64,000 bases of DNA from Acanthosepion lycidas (Eukaryota > Mollusca > Cephalopoda > Sepiida > Sepiidae). The notes under the pieces were generated by a model, which saw nothing but the letters and a program-made list of their open reading frames with translations, searched no databases and had not been told where the DNA came from. The stretch covers positions 3,575,634 to 3,639,633 of the forward strand of contig OZ010580.1 of assembly GCA_963932145.1 (NCBI GenBank), read 5' to 3'. The first letter of the stretch is position 1; each line of letters opens with the position of its first letter. Positions 1 through 13,100 of this stretch are shown here, one piece after another. The translations under genes were made by a program, and so were the position numbers.

Positions 1-745
1 ATTTTTGCCATTCAAGTTTACATTTTTTACCCTTGCAATGAAAATAACAAAATAAGTTGTTCCAGATGGGACCATTATTATTGCTTAGACCACATTTTTG
101 AAATTTTATCTACACCTGTTTCATTTGTATGTTGTTCCCTCTGCTGAATTTGAAGAATTTCAATTAATTGGCAATGGTGAAAAATGATCTTAGAAAATAT
201 TCCAAGTAAATTGAGATGAGAAAAAAAAACCCCATCTGATTGAGACTGATCTTGTTGCTCAGTTCTAAGCTTTTGTTCATTTTATCTTTTCTGTATTGTC
301 TCTGAAGAATGTTGCTTAACATATAACCTTTTCTTTTTTCTATATTTGCTCCATTGATGGGAATGCTCAGTTCCAAGCTGCATTTCTCATTTTCTTTTCT
401 TTGTTTTTTTTTTTTCATTTTTTTTCGTAATAGTACAAAGTCTAAATTGGTGGTTAATTAAAAATAATCATCTGTCATTACTAGAAGCTCTCATCCACAT
501 AGCATGATCTAAATATGATTGAAATTCTGTTGCTTTTGTTTAAATAAACAAAAACAATTCAATGGCTCTTCAGATGGCCATTAAGGGAAAAAAAAGGCTT
601 ACTAAAAAGGGAAAAAGTTGAATCTGTTGTTTCAGATGCTATTTGAATGTTACTACCAAGAGAGCTTTTGTGATTGGCTTGAATTGATTGCTTTTTTGTC
701 TGTTGGGCCTGATTTGTAATGAAAACTCTTCTATGTCTCGTTCAG
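1..745 (+). other. ARS2 intron (upstream of first visible exon)
   Basis: AT-rich sequence with poly-T runs and no coding signal that I can see. It ends in the TCTCGTTCAG acceptor at 745, so it is the 3' part of an intron. Confidence 0.7.
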
Positions 746-915
746 GTTTAAGTATAAATACCATCCAGAGGAATGTTCTAAGCGTCATGAAGAGCAGCAT
801 GCTGCCCTGCAACGGCGACTTCAAATCTTTTTAGAACTTATGGCTCAGAATCGTGTTGATTCCTGTTCAGTGGATGTTGAGAAATCTGATGAACTCATCA
901 AAATCTTAGACGCTG
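746..915 (+). CDS. SRRT: ARS2 visible exon 1
   Basis: It follows an acceptor TTCAG and ends at GCTG|GTAAG. It encodes FKYKYHPEE...IKILDA, the end of the SERRATE N-terminal domain. The first base completes a codon begun in an exon outside the window, most likely the Trp of the family's WF motif. Confidence 0.93.
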
Positions 916-1670
916 GTAAGATAGCTTTTGATTATTCTTATCTATTAGTGTTCATTGGGTGGAGGAGAAAAAGGTCTTTGCTAGAATTTCAAGCTTCTAG
1001 GTATCAACTTTTAAAAATTAATTAAAAAAATTTTTCAACTTCAATTATTCTTTGAATAAATTTCAAGGCTGTCTTTCAAATAAAAACACTTTTTTTTTTT
1101 TTTTTTTTTTTCTAAAGCAAAATCAGAGTTCATCTGTGGGGATTTTACATGTGAAGATAAAGTAAATTATAAATTCTTTAATAAATTTTTGCAATCACTT
1201 CAGATGGGGTGAAAGAATAACCTAAGATGATTGAAATTGGTGCAAAAAGAAACAAATTGACATTGATACAAAACTAAAGGTGTCTTTTTTTTTACTAAGC
1301 ATTTCAAAATAGCACCTCTTTTATCAAAGTGTCACTGTCTTTACAGTTACTAACTTCAGAATAAATTGATTGAAAATCTGTTCTACTCAGATATATACAA
1401 ATCGTTTTCCCAACCCTGAAAAGCTCAGTGTTTTTTGTTAATAAAAACAAAAAAATTCGAAATGTTAAATTAAAAATAGCATTTTTGTCTGCATTTCTAT
1501 GACGAGGACTTTTCATGGTACACTATTTGGATTAGAAAAGATTCTAAATCTTTCCTTTCCTCCATGTAAGTAGATGTCATTTGGCTGTTAATCCTAAGGG
1601 AGATAACTCGAACCACTTCATTGAATGCGTTTGTCGCTTTTCACACTGATGACAATGTTATCCAAACACC

Positions 1671-1706
<36 letters not shown>

Positions 1707-2859
1707 TCATAATTACAAATCTGTTAAAAGTGATGGAGTTTATTGCTGTTCCTATGTCTGTGAAGAGAAGGCATTCTGGTGACTTGATATCAGTTGGACA
1801 CTTTAAAACATTATTGGAATAATTTTAAAATGAAAATAAAAAGAGTGATAAACACCATGACAATGAATTTCATTTGCATAAGCTTAGCTTCTTCAACAAA
1901 CTCGGTTCACTTACTTTGTGTACAGAAATATTTATTTTTTGTCATTATTTCTTGAGGTTTTACTTTGTTTGATTGATAATGTAATTTAATTTGTAAAATG
2001 AAATATCACAAGTTTTAAGCAATAATATTTTACTCATTTTATCAATTGAGTGAAAATGTGCCTTTTCAACCTGCTTTCTTTTCATGCATTCAGTTTGGCT
2101 TTCTTTCTAATCAGATTGATGGAATAAAACAATACTCATCTTGTTTGGATAAACTATGTTCCATTGCATGAGACTTTCAATGTTTGATCCAAGTAGTGAA
2201 CAGTTTTTATAGGAAAATGATCCAGTAGGTACTGGAAGTTACATTTATTAGTTCACTAGCAAAAAGTAAAAGAAGTCAAATAGGTCATGAAAAATAGATT
2301 TGATTGGTGTTTTCAATTTTGTGCATGTTTTTTATTAATTTTTGCTTTGCACTTAAGCAGTAACTTCTAAAGAAGAGACAGTTGTCTTCAACATAAACAT
2401 GGCTTCATATTGATTTGAGATAAGCTTATAATGTTTAAAAAATCTTGACTCTTTGTTGTCAATAGACTTTAACATTTGTTCTCTGTTAATGATATAAAAA
2501 TGTAAAAGTACAGATGATAGATAATTTGTTGTCAATTATAGAAAGTAAATGAAAGACAATGTAAAACTACTTGATAGAATTGAATCATGATAAAATGGAA
2601 GATGAGAATGTGATATAAGTGACGATTAGATTGGTTTGATTGGGTGCACTACAAAAATTGTTGCACTGATTTATTTTTGAAGTAGTTGACTAAATTAGTG
2701 ATAAATGTTTACAATTTATCAGTTTAGATCTGCTGAATGAAATATTAAAGTGTCTCTGTTTATTGCTTGAATCTAATTTTTAAATTTTTTTTTTATTTTG
2801 GGTATGATTTGCAATGTATGATTTCTTGGTCTAACCTACTTCCCAAAATCTGACCAAGT

Positions 2860-2915
<56 letters not shown>

Positions 2916-4644
2916 GTACCACCACTAGGTAGCGTAAAGAAAAACAGCATGTCACGATGAAGAAAAGCCCATAACTCAACGAAAACAAAGTTTTGTCATC
3001 AATATGTTGTTATTAAGAGGAAAGACCAAAATATTTTTTATTTCTTTCTAGCACGTAGTAAATTTTGGTTAAAAATTGTTTTTTTTTTTTTTTTTTTTGT
3101 TTTTTTTACATCACAATGATAGAGAAAAAAAGGTTTGTTTTATTTTGCGCTTTTCCTGATAAAACATACGTTGAAATTTTCAGGAAATATTCAGAAATTA
3201 ATGAAATTATTTAAAAAAAAATTTTTTTTAGAAAATCTTGTTAAAAAGATATTTTTAACATGTCTTGTTACATATTTTCATAAAATTTCAAGAAATTTAA
3301 TCTTTAATTTGTTGTATTAGTTAAAACAGGACTCTTTATAGAAAGTAATTTTTTTTTTAACATTTAGCGCTTTCATAGAAAATCTGCTCTGAATTATAAA
3401 AAAAAAAAATGTAAAAAACTATGACATTAATTAGAAAAGCTTTGACTTGCTTTTGTAAATACATTATATTAAGGACATTATTTTGTGAAATAAAATTTTT
3501 TTGATGAATAATGTATTTTTATAAAAAAATTTTTCATCTTTTTAAAAAAAATTTTTATTAATATAATATTAACTTATTAATACTTCAAAAATTGTTTAAA
3601 ATTCTTTATTGTTTTTATTCATGTAATGCAATGATAACATTAATGGTAAAGTAAATTTATGAATCGAAATTTGAAAAGCTCTTAAGTCGTTTGTACCCAA
3701 TTATTTTTGAAGTAATTTTAAAAATAATTTTTAGTGAAAAAAAAAACGTTCCTAACTTCTATCTATGGGGAATCTATACATGACATAATCCTTAAAAAGG
3801 TCGCATGATTTGATTGTCATCTGAGGCACTGCAATTATTTCCCTTCACTATCCAGTTCTGTTTCACATCGTTTGCAAAAAGTCCTTTCAAAATTTCTAAG
3901 TTAATTTTTTTTTTCTAAATATTTTTATTTTAGGTATTTATTTTAGTTTGGGTCATATTTCATTGAAGTAATTTTTTATTTAAGTTAGTAAGTTGTTAAA
4001 TAAGATAAAAAGATTAAGAACCTAAGAAACGAAATCCAGACTAAAAAAAATATTAAACAAAAAATAAATGTTACATAATTGCTGAATAAATGTTAATAAT
4101 AATAATTACTAGTTAAAAATAAAAAAAAATGTGTTCACTCACTTCATAAAATTGTCAAATTTGATCATCCGTAACAGCTGTCATCACCTCTTTAACATCT
4201 TGATAACATCGATAACGTGAATAAAGACAAGAAAAAATTCAGACACATTAAGAAATGTTTGGATACAATTTTTTTATGCTATAATAAGTAAGTACTGTTT
4301 GTTTCAAATCAGATTAATTTATCTTTAAACTTTCTAATTTTACTCAAATAACGTGTCAAAAATATATAATTTATTTTAGGAAGAAGTTTAAAATCGAAAT
4401 TTTTTTTTTTTTTTTTTTTTTTTGCAAATTTCCTAAAATTTAAGAAAATGGCCACTTTTAAGAAATTAAAAAAAAATTGGGCATATATTTGGCATTCCAA
4501 TCTATATAATTTGTATCTGAAATACACCAGAATATTTTAGTTACTGTAAATAATAAATTTAATCCTTAGCTTTCAATTAAAGCTAAAATAAAATCTTTAA
4601 AAATTCATTTTAAACCTTAGGTATCGGAAAATTGAATGGAGGTA

Positions 4645-4692
<48 letters not shown>

Positions 4693-5786
4693 TGAAATGG
4701 GCAAAGTCCGACAATTATTTTAAGACATGTTTTATGTTTATACATTCTTATTATAGATACAAATATTTAAGTAAATGCTCTATTTATAGTAAACAGTATT
4801 AACAGCATTTACCAGCCTGAATGTCCAAGAAATTTTCATAGAAAATATGTGTCCTCCGACAGGAAGCAAACCTGTATCCTATACGGAACCGTCCTATAGC
4901 CTGACGTGCTTTACTGATTTAGCCGCAGAGGAGTGTTTCGGTTAGCAAGGCCGATTTTACTGTTTTTAAACTACAATTCTCCTTGATTTTCTCTCGTGTA
5001 TTCATATCTGCTCGATGTGTATCCAAATATAAACAAATGATGTCACACATAAAATGGACAAAATCTGACAATTATTTTAAGACATTTAAGAAGAAAATTT
5101 GTAAACTTAAGGAATCGGCACATATGCTAGGCCACAAAAATCTCCTGAGCCGACCAAGCATAGAAATGAATACAATATGGGAACCAGTAATATGGAGTGC
5201 CAGAGAAAAGCAATGATAACAACAAAAGTTGCAATATGAACTCTGGTAAAAACATGGAAACATAACTTCAAAATTGCAATATGATCACTGGTGAAAATGG
5301 TTGAAGACATTAGGTTTGTAATACCCAGATGTCCTCAAGGACATCTTTTATCCACTGTGCCATGTGTCCTTGAGGACACATGGCACAGTGGATAAAAGGC
5401 ATTGGTTAGATCCAGTGACAGGACCCAAAGAGTGTGAGTCCAATACCCGGTTAAGGCAGTGGAGAACTTTCAGAGGGAAATTAACAGGAGATAACTGATA
5501 ACTGACATCCATCAAACATGGCACGTGGAACTAGAACAGTCTACCCCAGGGATCGAAATAAAGGGTTCAGTTCGAAATTCTAACCACCTGAAGAAGGTCG
5601 GAGCGTACAATGTCCGAAACTTAATAAATATGGCGACAAAGATGAGGACAATAGTTCGAATAATGTACATAATACCTCATCTCAGAAATATAGACACTGT
5701 GGTGTTAAAATATACCAAAACTAGGGGGGTGATGACAAGAAAAACACATAGGCATTGGATTGGCAATCAGCTCCCCAAATAAAGCC

Positions 5787-5821
<35 letters not shown>

Positions 5822-7117
5822 TAAAATGATATATGAAGTGTGTTTGTGAATTGTTAATGCTGACTTGAAAGATTCTGTAAAGAATATATTAATTTATTTT
5901 TTTTTTTTTCTTTCCTTTGACATTGCCTTTTACCAGCTGTTATCAAACTGGAAGGTGGAGATGATACGGACCTGAAAATTTTGGATGAACCAGAATCTTT
6001 AGAGAAGGAAGATAATCTGCGAAGCCGAAACAGCTCAGAGTCACAAGTCCACATTGAGAAAAAGTAAGGGGATGAGGATAATATGTTTGTAGATTCTTTT
6101 CTCCAACAGTTGCTTCCATGGCACTGAATGGGAGGGCCAAAATCCATTTGAAGACTTTTTTTTTTTTTTAAGGCAACTTTTTTGATTTGATAGATTTGTG
6201 CTTTCTTTTGACAAATGTCAGAAAAAGACTTTTATGTCATTGCCTTCTTTGTATGGTTTGTCTTCATCTGTGTTGTTATCACAATGTGTACGCATTTTTG
6301 GTCTTCTTCAGGTTGTATTTGGTCTGTAGAATTTACTTAGTACTTTTATTTTGTCCTTTGTCCATACAAAAATGGTTGTTAAAAACCCCTTAAAAATAAG
6401 GTACTACAGTTAGTATTTATATTGGAGTAGAGGCTTTTGTAAAAATACAGTATGTAATTGTCTCACAATATGACCAGTAACTGCACATACAACATCACAT
6501 GTAATTACATAAGAGAGAAATGATCAGAGAGAGGCTGGAAACAATTGGAAGGTAGAACATCTAGAAAAGTTTGGAATGAATTAAAACTAAGTCTTGAAAC
6601 AAGGATGAAAGAAATTGGCCCAACTGTTTGTGAAGGAATTAATAAAACATAATGACATCATTGAAAGGATTTCTTGTGAGGGTTAAGGCATCATTCTATT
6701 AATGGTCAATGATGTAGGGTAATAAATTATAGCACTTGGAATTCATGGCTCAAGAAATGCTTTTGATAGGGGAAGGGGTCGTCATCAAATAGATATGAAT
6801 ACAACCTAAACTATTTTGTTGTGTGTTTTTTTTTTTTTTTTTTTTTTAGGATTTATGTTTTCTGATAGCAAAAAAAAAAAAAAAAAATTTCAAAAAAGAA
6901 GGATACAATCTTTTGCCTTGCTCATATCGCTTGAATAAAATGAATTTGAAACAACAGATGAAGGGAAAGAAAATGATATGAAATTATGAAAGTATTTAAT
7001 GTTCAAGATACTGAGATGGTCTTTGCTATATTATTATCACTTGTAAATATACTTATCTAGTTGTTTTTATTCAGCATTATGGAGAATTTGCCTTGTTTAA
7101 TAGTTATTATCTGATTT

Positions 7118-7157
<40 letters not shown>

Positions 7158-10100
7158 ATATTTAAATGTTGCCATTTTTCAGAATTGAGGAAGAAGTTGA
7201 AAAAAGCACTCCAGTAAAACATTCCAAATCTCCTGAAGAATCATTTGCACAGAATGAGAAAAAGAAAGAAAAAACTGAAAAAAAAGAGGACAACAAAGAG
7301 GAAGAAGATAAGCAACCTGATGTAAGTATTTTCTTCTTTTACTATTTCCCAATACATATTGTCAAATAAATTATGGTTTGTATGATGTGCTACTTGGAAG
7401 ATGGTTTGAATTTTAAAAATCTCTCGTAATTTAAAATGATTTAGAATTTCAACCATAAATGCTGGGTGTATTTATTGCTTGTTTCAGTTTTAGCTGTTTA
7501 AAGCATTGATACTTCACTCCCCCCCCCCCAAAAAAAAACAACAAAAATTGTGTATGCATATTTGTTTGTATATGCACTCTTTATATAAGATCTGTAAAAT
7601 GTTTTCTTTTCAACTCTATAGCAACCTCTGGAACTGCCAATCAGTAAAGAACAAGAAGAACTGCAGAGACAGGCTCAAGAATTCTCCAAACAACAACAGA
7701 ATCAATCTGAAGATGGCAATGGAGGAGAAGAGGAAGTATGTTGAGACTTTTAAAAGTTGCCAGTTATTTTTTTTTTAATAAAATCTTTAGCTGTAGAAAA
7801 AACATTCAAATAATCTTGAGCATGTTTTATTAACAGGTCTCTTACTCTCTGCATCAGTGTTTCCCAACTGATTTTGGGCCGTGCCCCACTTTGGTATTTC
7901 TAAAATTCTGGTGTCCAATAATATTCTTACATGTATACCAATTACGCATGTACATACATACATACAAAATATTTTTATGTAGGCATAACTGTATATGCAT
8001 CGTATGTACTAACGTGTTAACATTAACACTCTCACTCAGACTCACTAGAAAACAATTCACTGTTAATAACTCATTCTTGAATTGCCCTCTTATTCTGTTG
8101 ATATATAAAAAACCAAAGGGTGTACATCCTATCCATGCCCCACCAAAATATTACCATGCAGTGGGGCATACACCACATGTTGGGAATCATTGCTCTATTT
8201 GTATAAACTTCGTCTCCTGCTATAAATGATATAAACTTTGGGTAAAGGATTACATCATTTGTGAATTACTAAAGTGGGAATCTTTATACTATTTTGTTGT
8301 GCAATGAATTGAGACAATCGATAGAAGTTTAAACTGTAATTTTTATTATTTCTTGTTCGTAACTATCTCTCTCTGTTTTTATATTTCCTAAAACTAACCA
8401 GGTTGACACAGTTTTCCATTTAGTAAGATATTCTAAGACTTAGATTTAAAGTATTTCAGAATCAACTTCTGTTTCAATCAATTTTAATATTTTTGCCATT
8501 CATGTTAACCTTTTCTCGTAATAATAATTAATGTAAGTTTTCTGTCTGAAATTGAATAACATTTTTACTGGGGTCTCTATTCATAAAAACCTTTTGTTAG
8601 TTTCTCATTAGCAAGATCTCGATTACTCAAATATAATTTTTTTTTCTATTGCTTTTGACTTAATGTATTAAAATATTTTTTTTAGTTAACTAATACAAGG
8701 CCCAAGGGCCACTCAAAGATGATTAATGAGTGAGACTGTTGTAAGAGAGGGAGAAGAAGGGAGCTGGAAGTGAATATTATGAGGATATGTAGCATAGAAT
8801 AACAGTTGACCCAGAGACTTGAAGAGGTTAAGATTGTAGTGGTCAGGGAAGCACCATCTCGGGAGTTCATTCTTTAGTTCTCAGTGAAACTTACTCTTTA
8901 CCCAAAGGAACATGAAGGGAATGGGGGATTATGTAACATGGCAGGTCCTAGATGTGAAGGCCTGAGCTGGTGGAAGTATCGTTTGTAAATTGTTTGAACA
9001 TTTGCCATAATAATAGCAATCAAGTAGTGAGAGGTTAACAATGTTTCGCCTGTGGGCTAGGGGTCACAGGGTAGAGAATAATTCATCACTCACAAGGATG
9101 CATAATTGGTTTTGAACTCTGGACAATGAGAATTGGGCACTATCAGCCCCCCCCCCCCCACACACACACGGCATCAATACTCCATTCTTGCTCTGATCTG
9201 ATACTTGTAAAGATAGCACATGGCAGCAGGAATCTGGTATTTTTCTCAAGCAATACAAGGAACCGACCATTCTTCCAGTATTTTTGGTGATGACAAGAAT
9301 ATTTGAGAACTTGAGTGAGCTTTAGACTGAATAGGCATTCAATAAGTCTTATTTTGAGGGTATATAGCTGCTTATTAGGATTGGAGAAAATTTTTGGTCT
9401 TTTGTGGTGATGAATAGTTTACTAATCTTCAGAATTTGATCCATTATGATGTTTTAAATTCTTTGTTTTTTTTTTTTTACTTCTCTTTGAAGGATCGGGA
9501 GACCAAAGGCAAAAAGAAACGTCACCGTGACAAAACAGAATACAGCTATGAAACAGGATCTGAATCTGAGAGTGGTTCTGATTCTGAACCAGAACCTGCT
9601 CCTCCGGGTGAGTGCCTGCCAAAAACAAAAAAGTTATCCCCAGCTTTTCTTGCTATTTTTTTTTTTTTTTAATCTTATCACCTATATCTTTGAGCAACTT
9701 GTAAACCTTGTTAAATTTCTTTGTTAAAATTTTCTTTCAGGTGTTGATGATCCTCCTGTAGCCAGTATGGAAGATTCTCCTATGACAAATGTGGAAGAAA
9801 CAAAAGAAAAAAGTGACGAGGAGGAAGATGAAGGGGAGAAGTCGGAAGATGATGAGGAGGAGGAAGAAGAGGATGAGGAGGAAGAGGAAGAAGATGCAGA
9901 AAGTTCGGCAGAAAAGGAAATGAAATCTGGTCGGCAATCAACCTTTTATTTTTTCAAAATTTAGCCATATGCATACATTGTTATTTTGTTAACATTGTCT
10001 AAAGTTTTAAAACAAAACCTTGGTTTTCTTTTCTTTTTATATTACAAAAATTGGGTGGAAAAGTTTTCAATGTTTTTTAAAAAAGAAAAGTGAAATTCTA

Positions 10101-13100
10101 TTCTATGAAGTGCAGAGTACATGTGTCTGTCTGTCCATTTTCTGATCTCAGTGAATCATAAACAATCTGAAGTAACAGGTAGTAACTACTGTAGTTACAT
10201 GTCATTAAAAATTAAATAACTCATTTAAAGTTAAATTTAAATACTGAACAGAGAGAAAGGTTTAAAAAAGAAAAACATTTTTTGTTAAAGGTTTAACTTT
10301 AATTTCATTTTTTGTCACAGTTGATATTGTCTAATTAAACCATAGTCAAAACTTAAGTGGGGCACTGTGTGTTGCTCATGATTTTTTCTTTTTCTAGCAC
10401 GCATACTGTGATATATTTGAAATATTACATAGTTTGGGTTCCCTAATGTCTTTTAAGGGTGACTTTATGTGAAGGGATCATACAGAATGTAAACAGACTA
10501 CGGAGATTGGTTGTGTATACAAAGAAAGATTGTCGAATTAAGGTGTCAAATTATTCCCAAATTCTTTTACGTGCATTGGACACTGAATGTAAAAGGCAAA
10601 AGTCCCAAAATCCCTCCGCAGGTGCTATTCTATTCTCATCTTTGTAATAATATTTAGTCTATTGTTTCAAGTGGAAACTGCATACAATGATCTTGAAGCA
10701 AATTGGAATTGTCTCACTTTTATCATGTTTGCCATCCTTAAAAGAGATAGTTGTTTTATTTTCTTCTTCTTAAAAAATGTGTTCTTTCACTAAACTGATT
10801 TATTTTTTCACCACCTAATCTAAAGATTGAACTTGATTTTGCAGCAGGAATCAATCTTTTTATGATCTTGGTTCTTTTTATACACAGGATTTCCTAAATA
10901 GTCTCAGCTAAGCTTGCCGAAGAGCATAGGTACTGATTCCTTAAAGAATCCAAATAGGGTTTTTGAAAGTATATCCATTTAAATAATATAATGAAAACAA
11001 TAAAGAAGATGCTAGTCTATAAGAATCATTAAATAATAACCATGTCTGATTTGAGATTTAAATTTAATTCTGTGCAAAACAAAAAATTATTCCAATTTGG
11101 GAATGAGGTTAAGTGATGACATATCTTTGTAAGATTGTCTTGATAATTTCAATTTTTAAGAATGATTTGAAAATTTTCATAAAATGATTTGGAATTTAAT
11201 TAAAGCAAAGAGAGTCTGGTTCATGACAACATTTTAGGAATACAAGATAAAAAAATCCCACAAATGAAGTAGTAGCCAATTTTCTTCCTGATTTCAAATT
11301 AGTTTTATTAGTACTGAGCTGACACTTTTTGTATGGCACAGATTTGTAATGTTTTGCAGGATTAGTAGTTTTCATTTAAACAAAACAAATATTTTCAAAA
11401 TTTATTCTCAATATTAGAATAGCCTAAACTTTGCTCAATTTGAATTTCAGTTCAAATGTGTAATTGATGAATGGTAATAAAGCTATGTTTTCTTTCAGAT
11501 GAAAAAGAGAAAGATGTGGATACTGCTGAAGATGGTGTTCAACACAAATCCAACGGCAGTCAAGCACCTCGTGCTCTCCACAAAACTTGCTCAATATTTC
11601 TACGCAACCTTGCTCCTTCAATTACCAAACAAGAGGTCGTTGCTGTGAGTGTATTGTTTGTTTCACCAGGAAAAGTCTTTTGCAAAAGAATTGTGTATAT
11701 GTGTGTGTGTGTGTGTGGGGGGGGTGTAAGTATTTTAAAATCACAAAAATTTTTGAATTTGTTTTCATTTTAGCCAATAACAATAGAAATTGTTTGATTA
11801 TTCTGTCTCTTGATTAATGTATTCCTCTTAAATGACATTGATTTGAATGTTGTTTTTTATTATTATGCCATGAAAACATTTTTTGTCTGCAATGTGTGAT
11901 ATTGTGATTCTACTGAATGTATGTGCATTTCTCTCTCTCACCCATATTTTGATTTTACTTTTGTTTTCTCTCAAATGGATAATGGAGATACCCTCCCTAC
12001 CCAATTTGTATATCTGGTTTTCGTCTAAGCTAAGTGACTCTTAAAATTGTTGGCTCAATAGATCTCCATCAATTGGTATTGATTGATTGTTTCCATTTGA
12101 ATTCTTTTGATCGGTCGTTATCCTGGTGGTCTTTTATAACCTGTTGTTTTTTGGGTATTGATTGATTGTTTCCATTTGAATTCTTTTGATCGGTCGTTAT
12201 CCTGGTGGTCTTTTATAACCTGTTGTTTTTTGTTTTGTTTTTTTTTTCCCTACCAATTCTTGCCTTTTAGGCATAGAAAGAAGGATTTCAAACTCAGATT
12301 TTTGTGGAAACCATCAATACAGGTGATAAGCATAATGCATCTCCAAATGAAATTATTTGGAAATATGTCCTTTTAGGATTGATTCAGGACTTTGTTGCAG
12401 GGGTGGAGGTCTTGATTCTTCATATTTTCAATTTAAAAGTTCATGCTTTCTCACTCGGTAAGAACTTTTTGCCATTTTCTTTGTAGACATGTCGGCGCTA
12501 TCCTGGTTTCATGCGAGTAGCTCTTCAGGACCCACAACCAGAACGCAGGTTTTTCAGACGTGGTTGGGTCACTTTTGAACGTAATGTCAACATTAAAGAA
12601 ATCTGTTGGAATCTCAATAACATTCGTGTAAGCTGATATTTTTATTTAGTTTAGGATTTTTTTTTTTATGATTTTAATTTCTCAACTTTGAGAAATATTT
12701 AAAATTTGCACTTATTTTAGCAAAATAAGTAATTTACACTTGTGCTTACTGTGTTAGTTTAGGTTTATTTGGGTAACAAAGAAAGTTGTTTTTTAAGAAA
12801 ATAAGTAATTTTTATAGATTTATTCCAAAAATTTATTTTGTTATTTTAAATTTACGAAATTGTTCCCTCTTTAATTATTGATAAGTCTTTTGATAAAATT
12901 ATAAATTATGTTTTTAAAAAAAACTTTTTTTTTTTCATTATTGCTTTTAGCTGCGTGACTGTGAACTGGGGGCCATCGTGAACAGGGAGCTGAAGCAGCG
13001 AGTGCGCCCCGTCCATGGCATTACGGCCCACAAGCCCATTGTCAAGCAGGACATCAAACTTACGGCTAAGATTATCCAAAACTTGGACTCTAAGTGGAAA

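Noticed and set aside
9737-9937. Minus-strand Phe/Leu-rich frame opposite the acidic exon
   Set aside because: It is the reverse of the Asp/Glu codons of ARS2.
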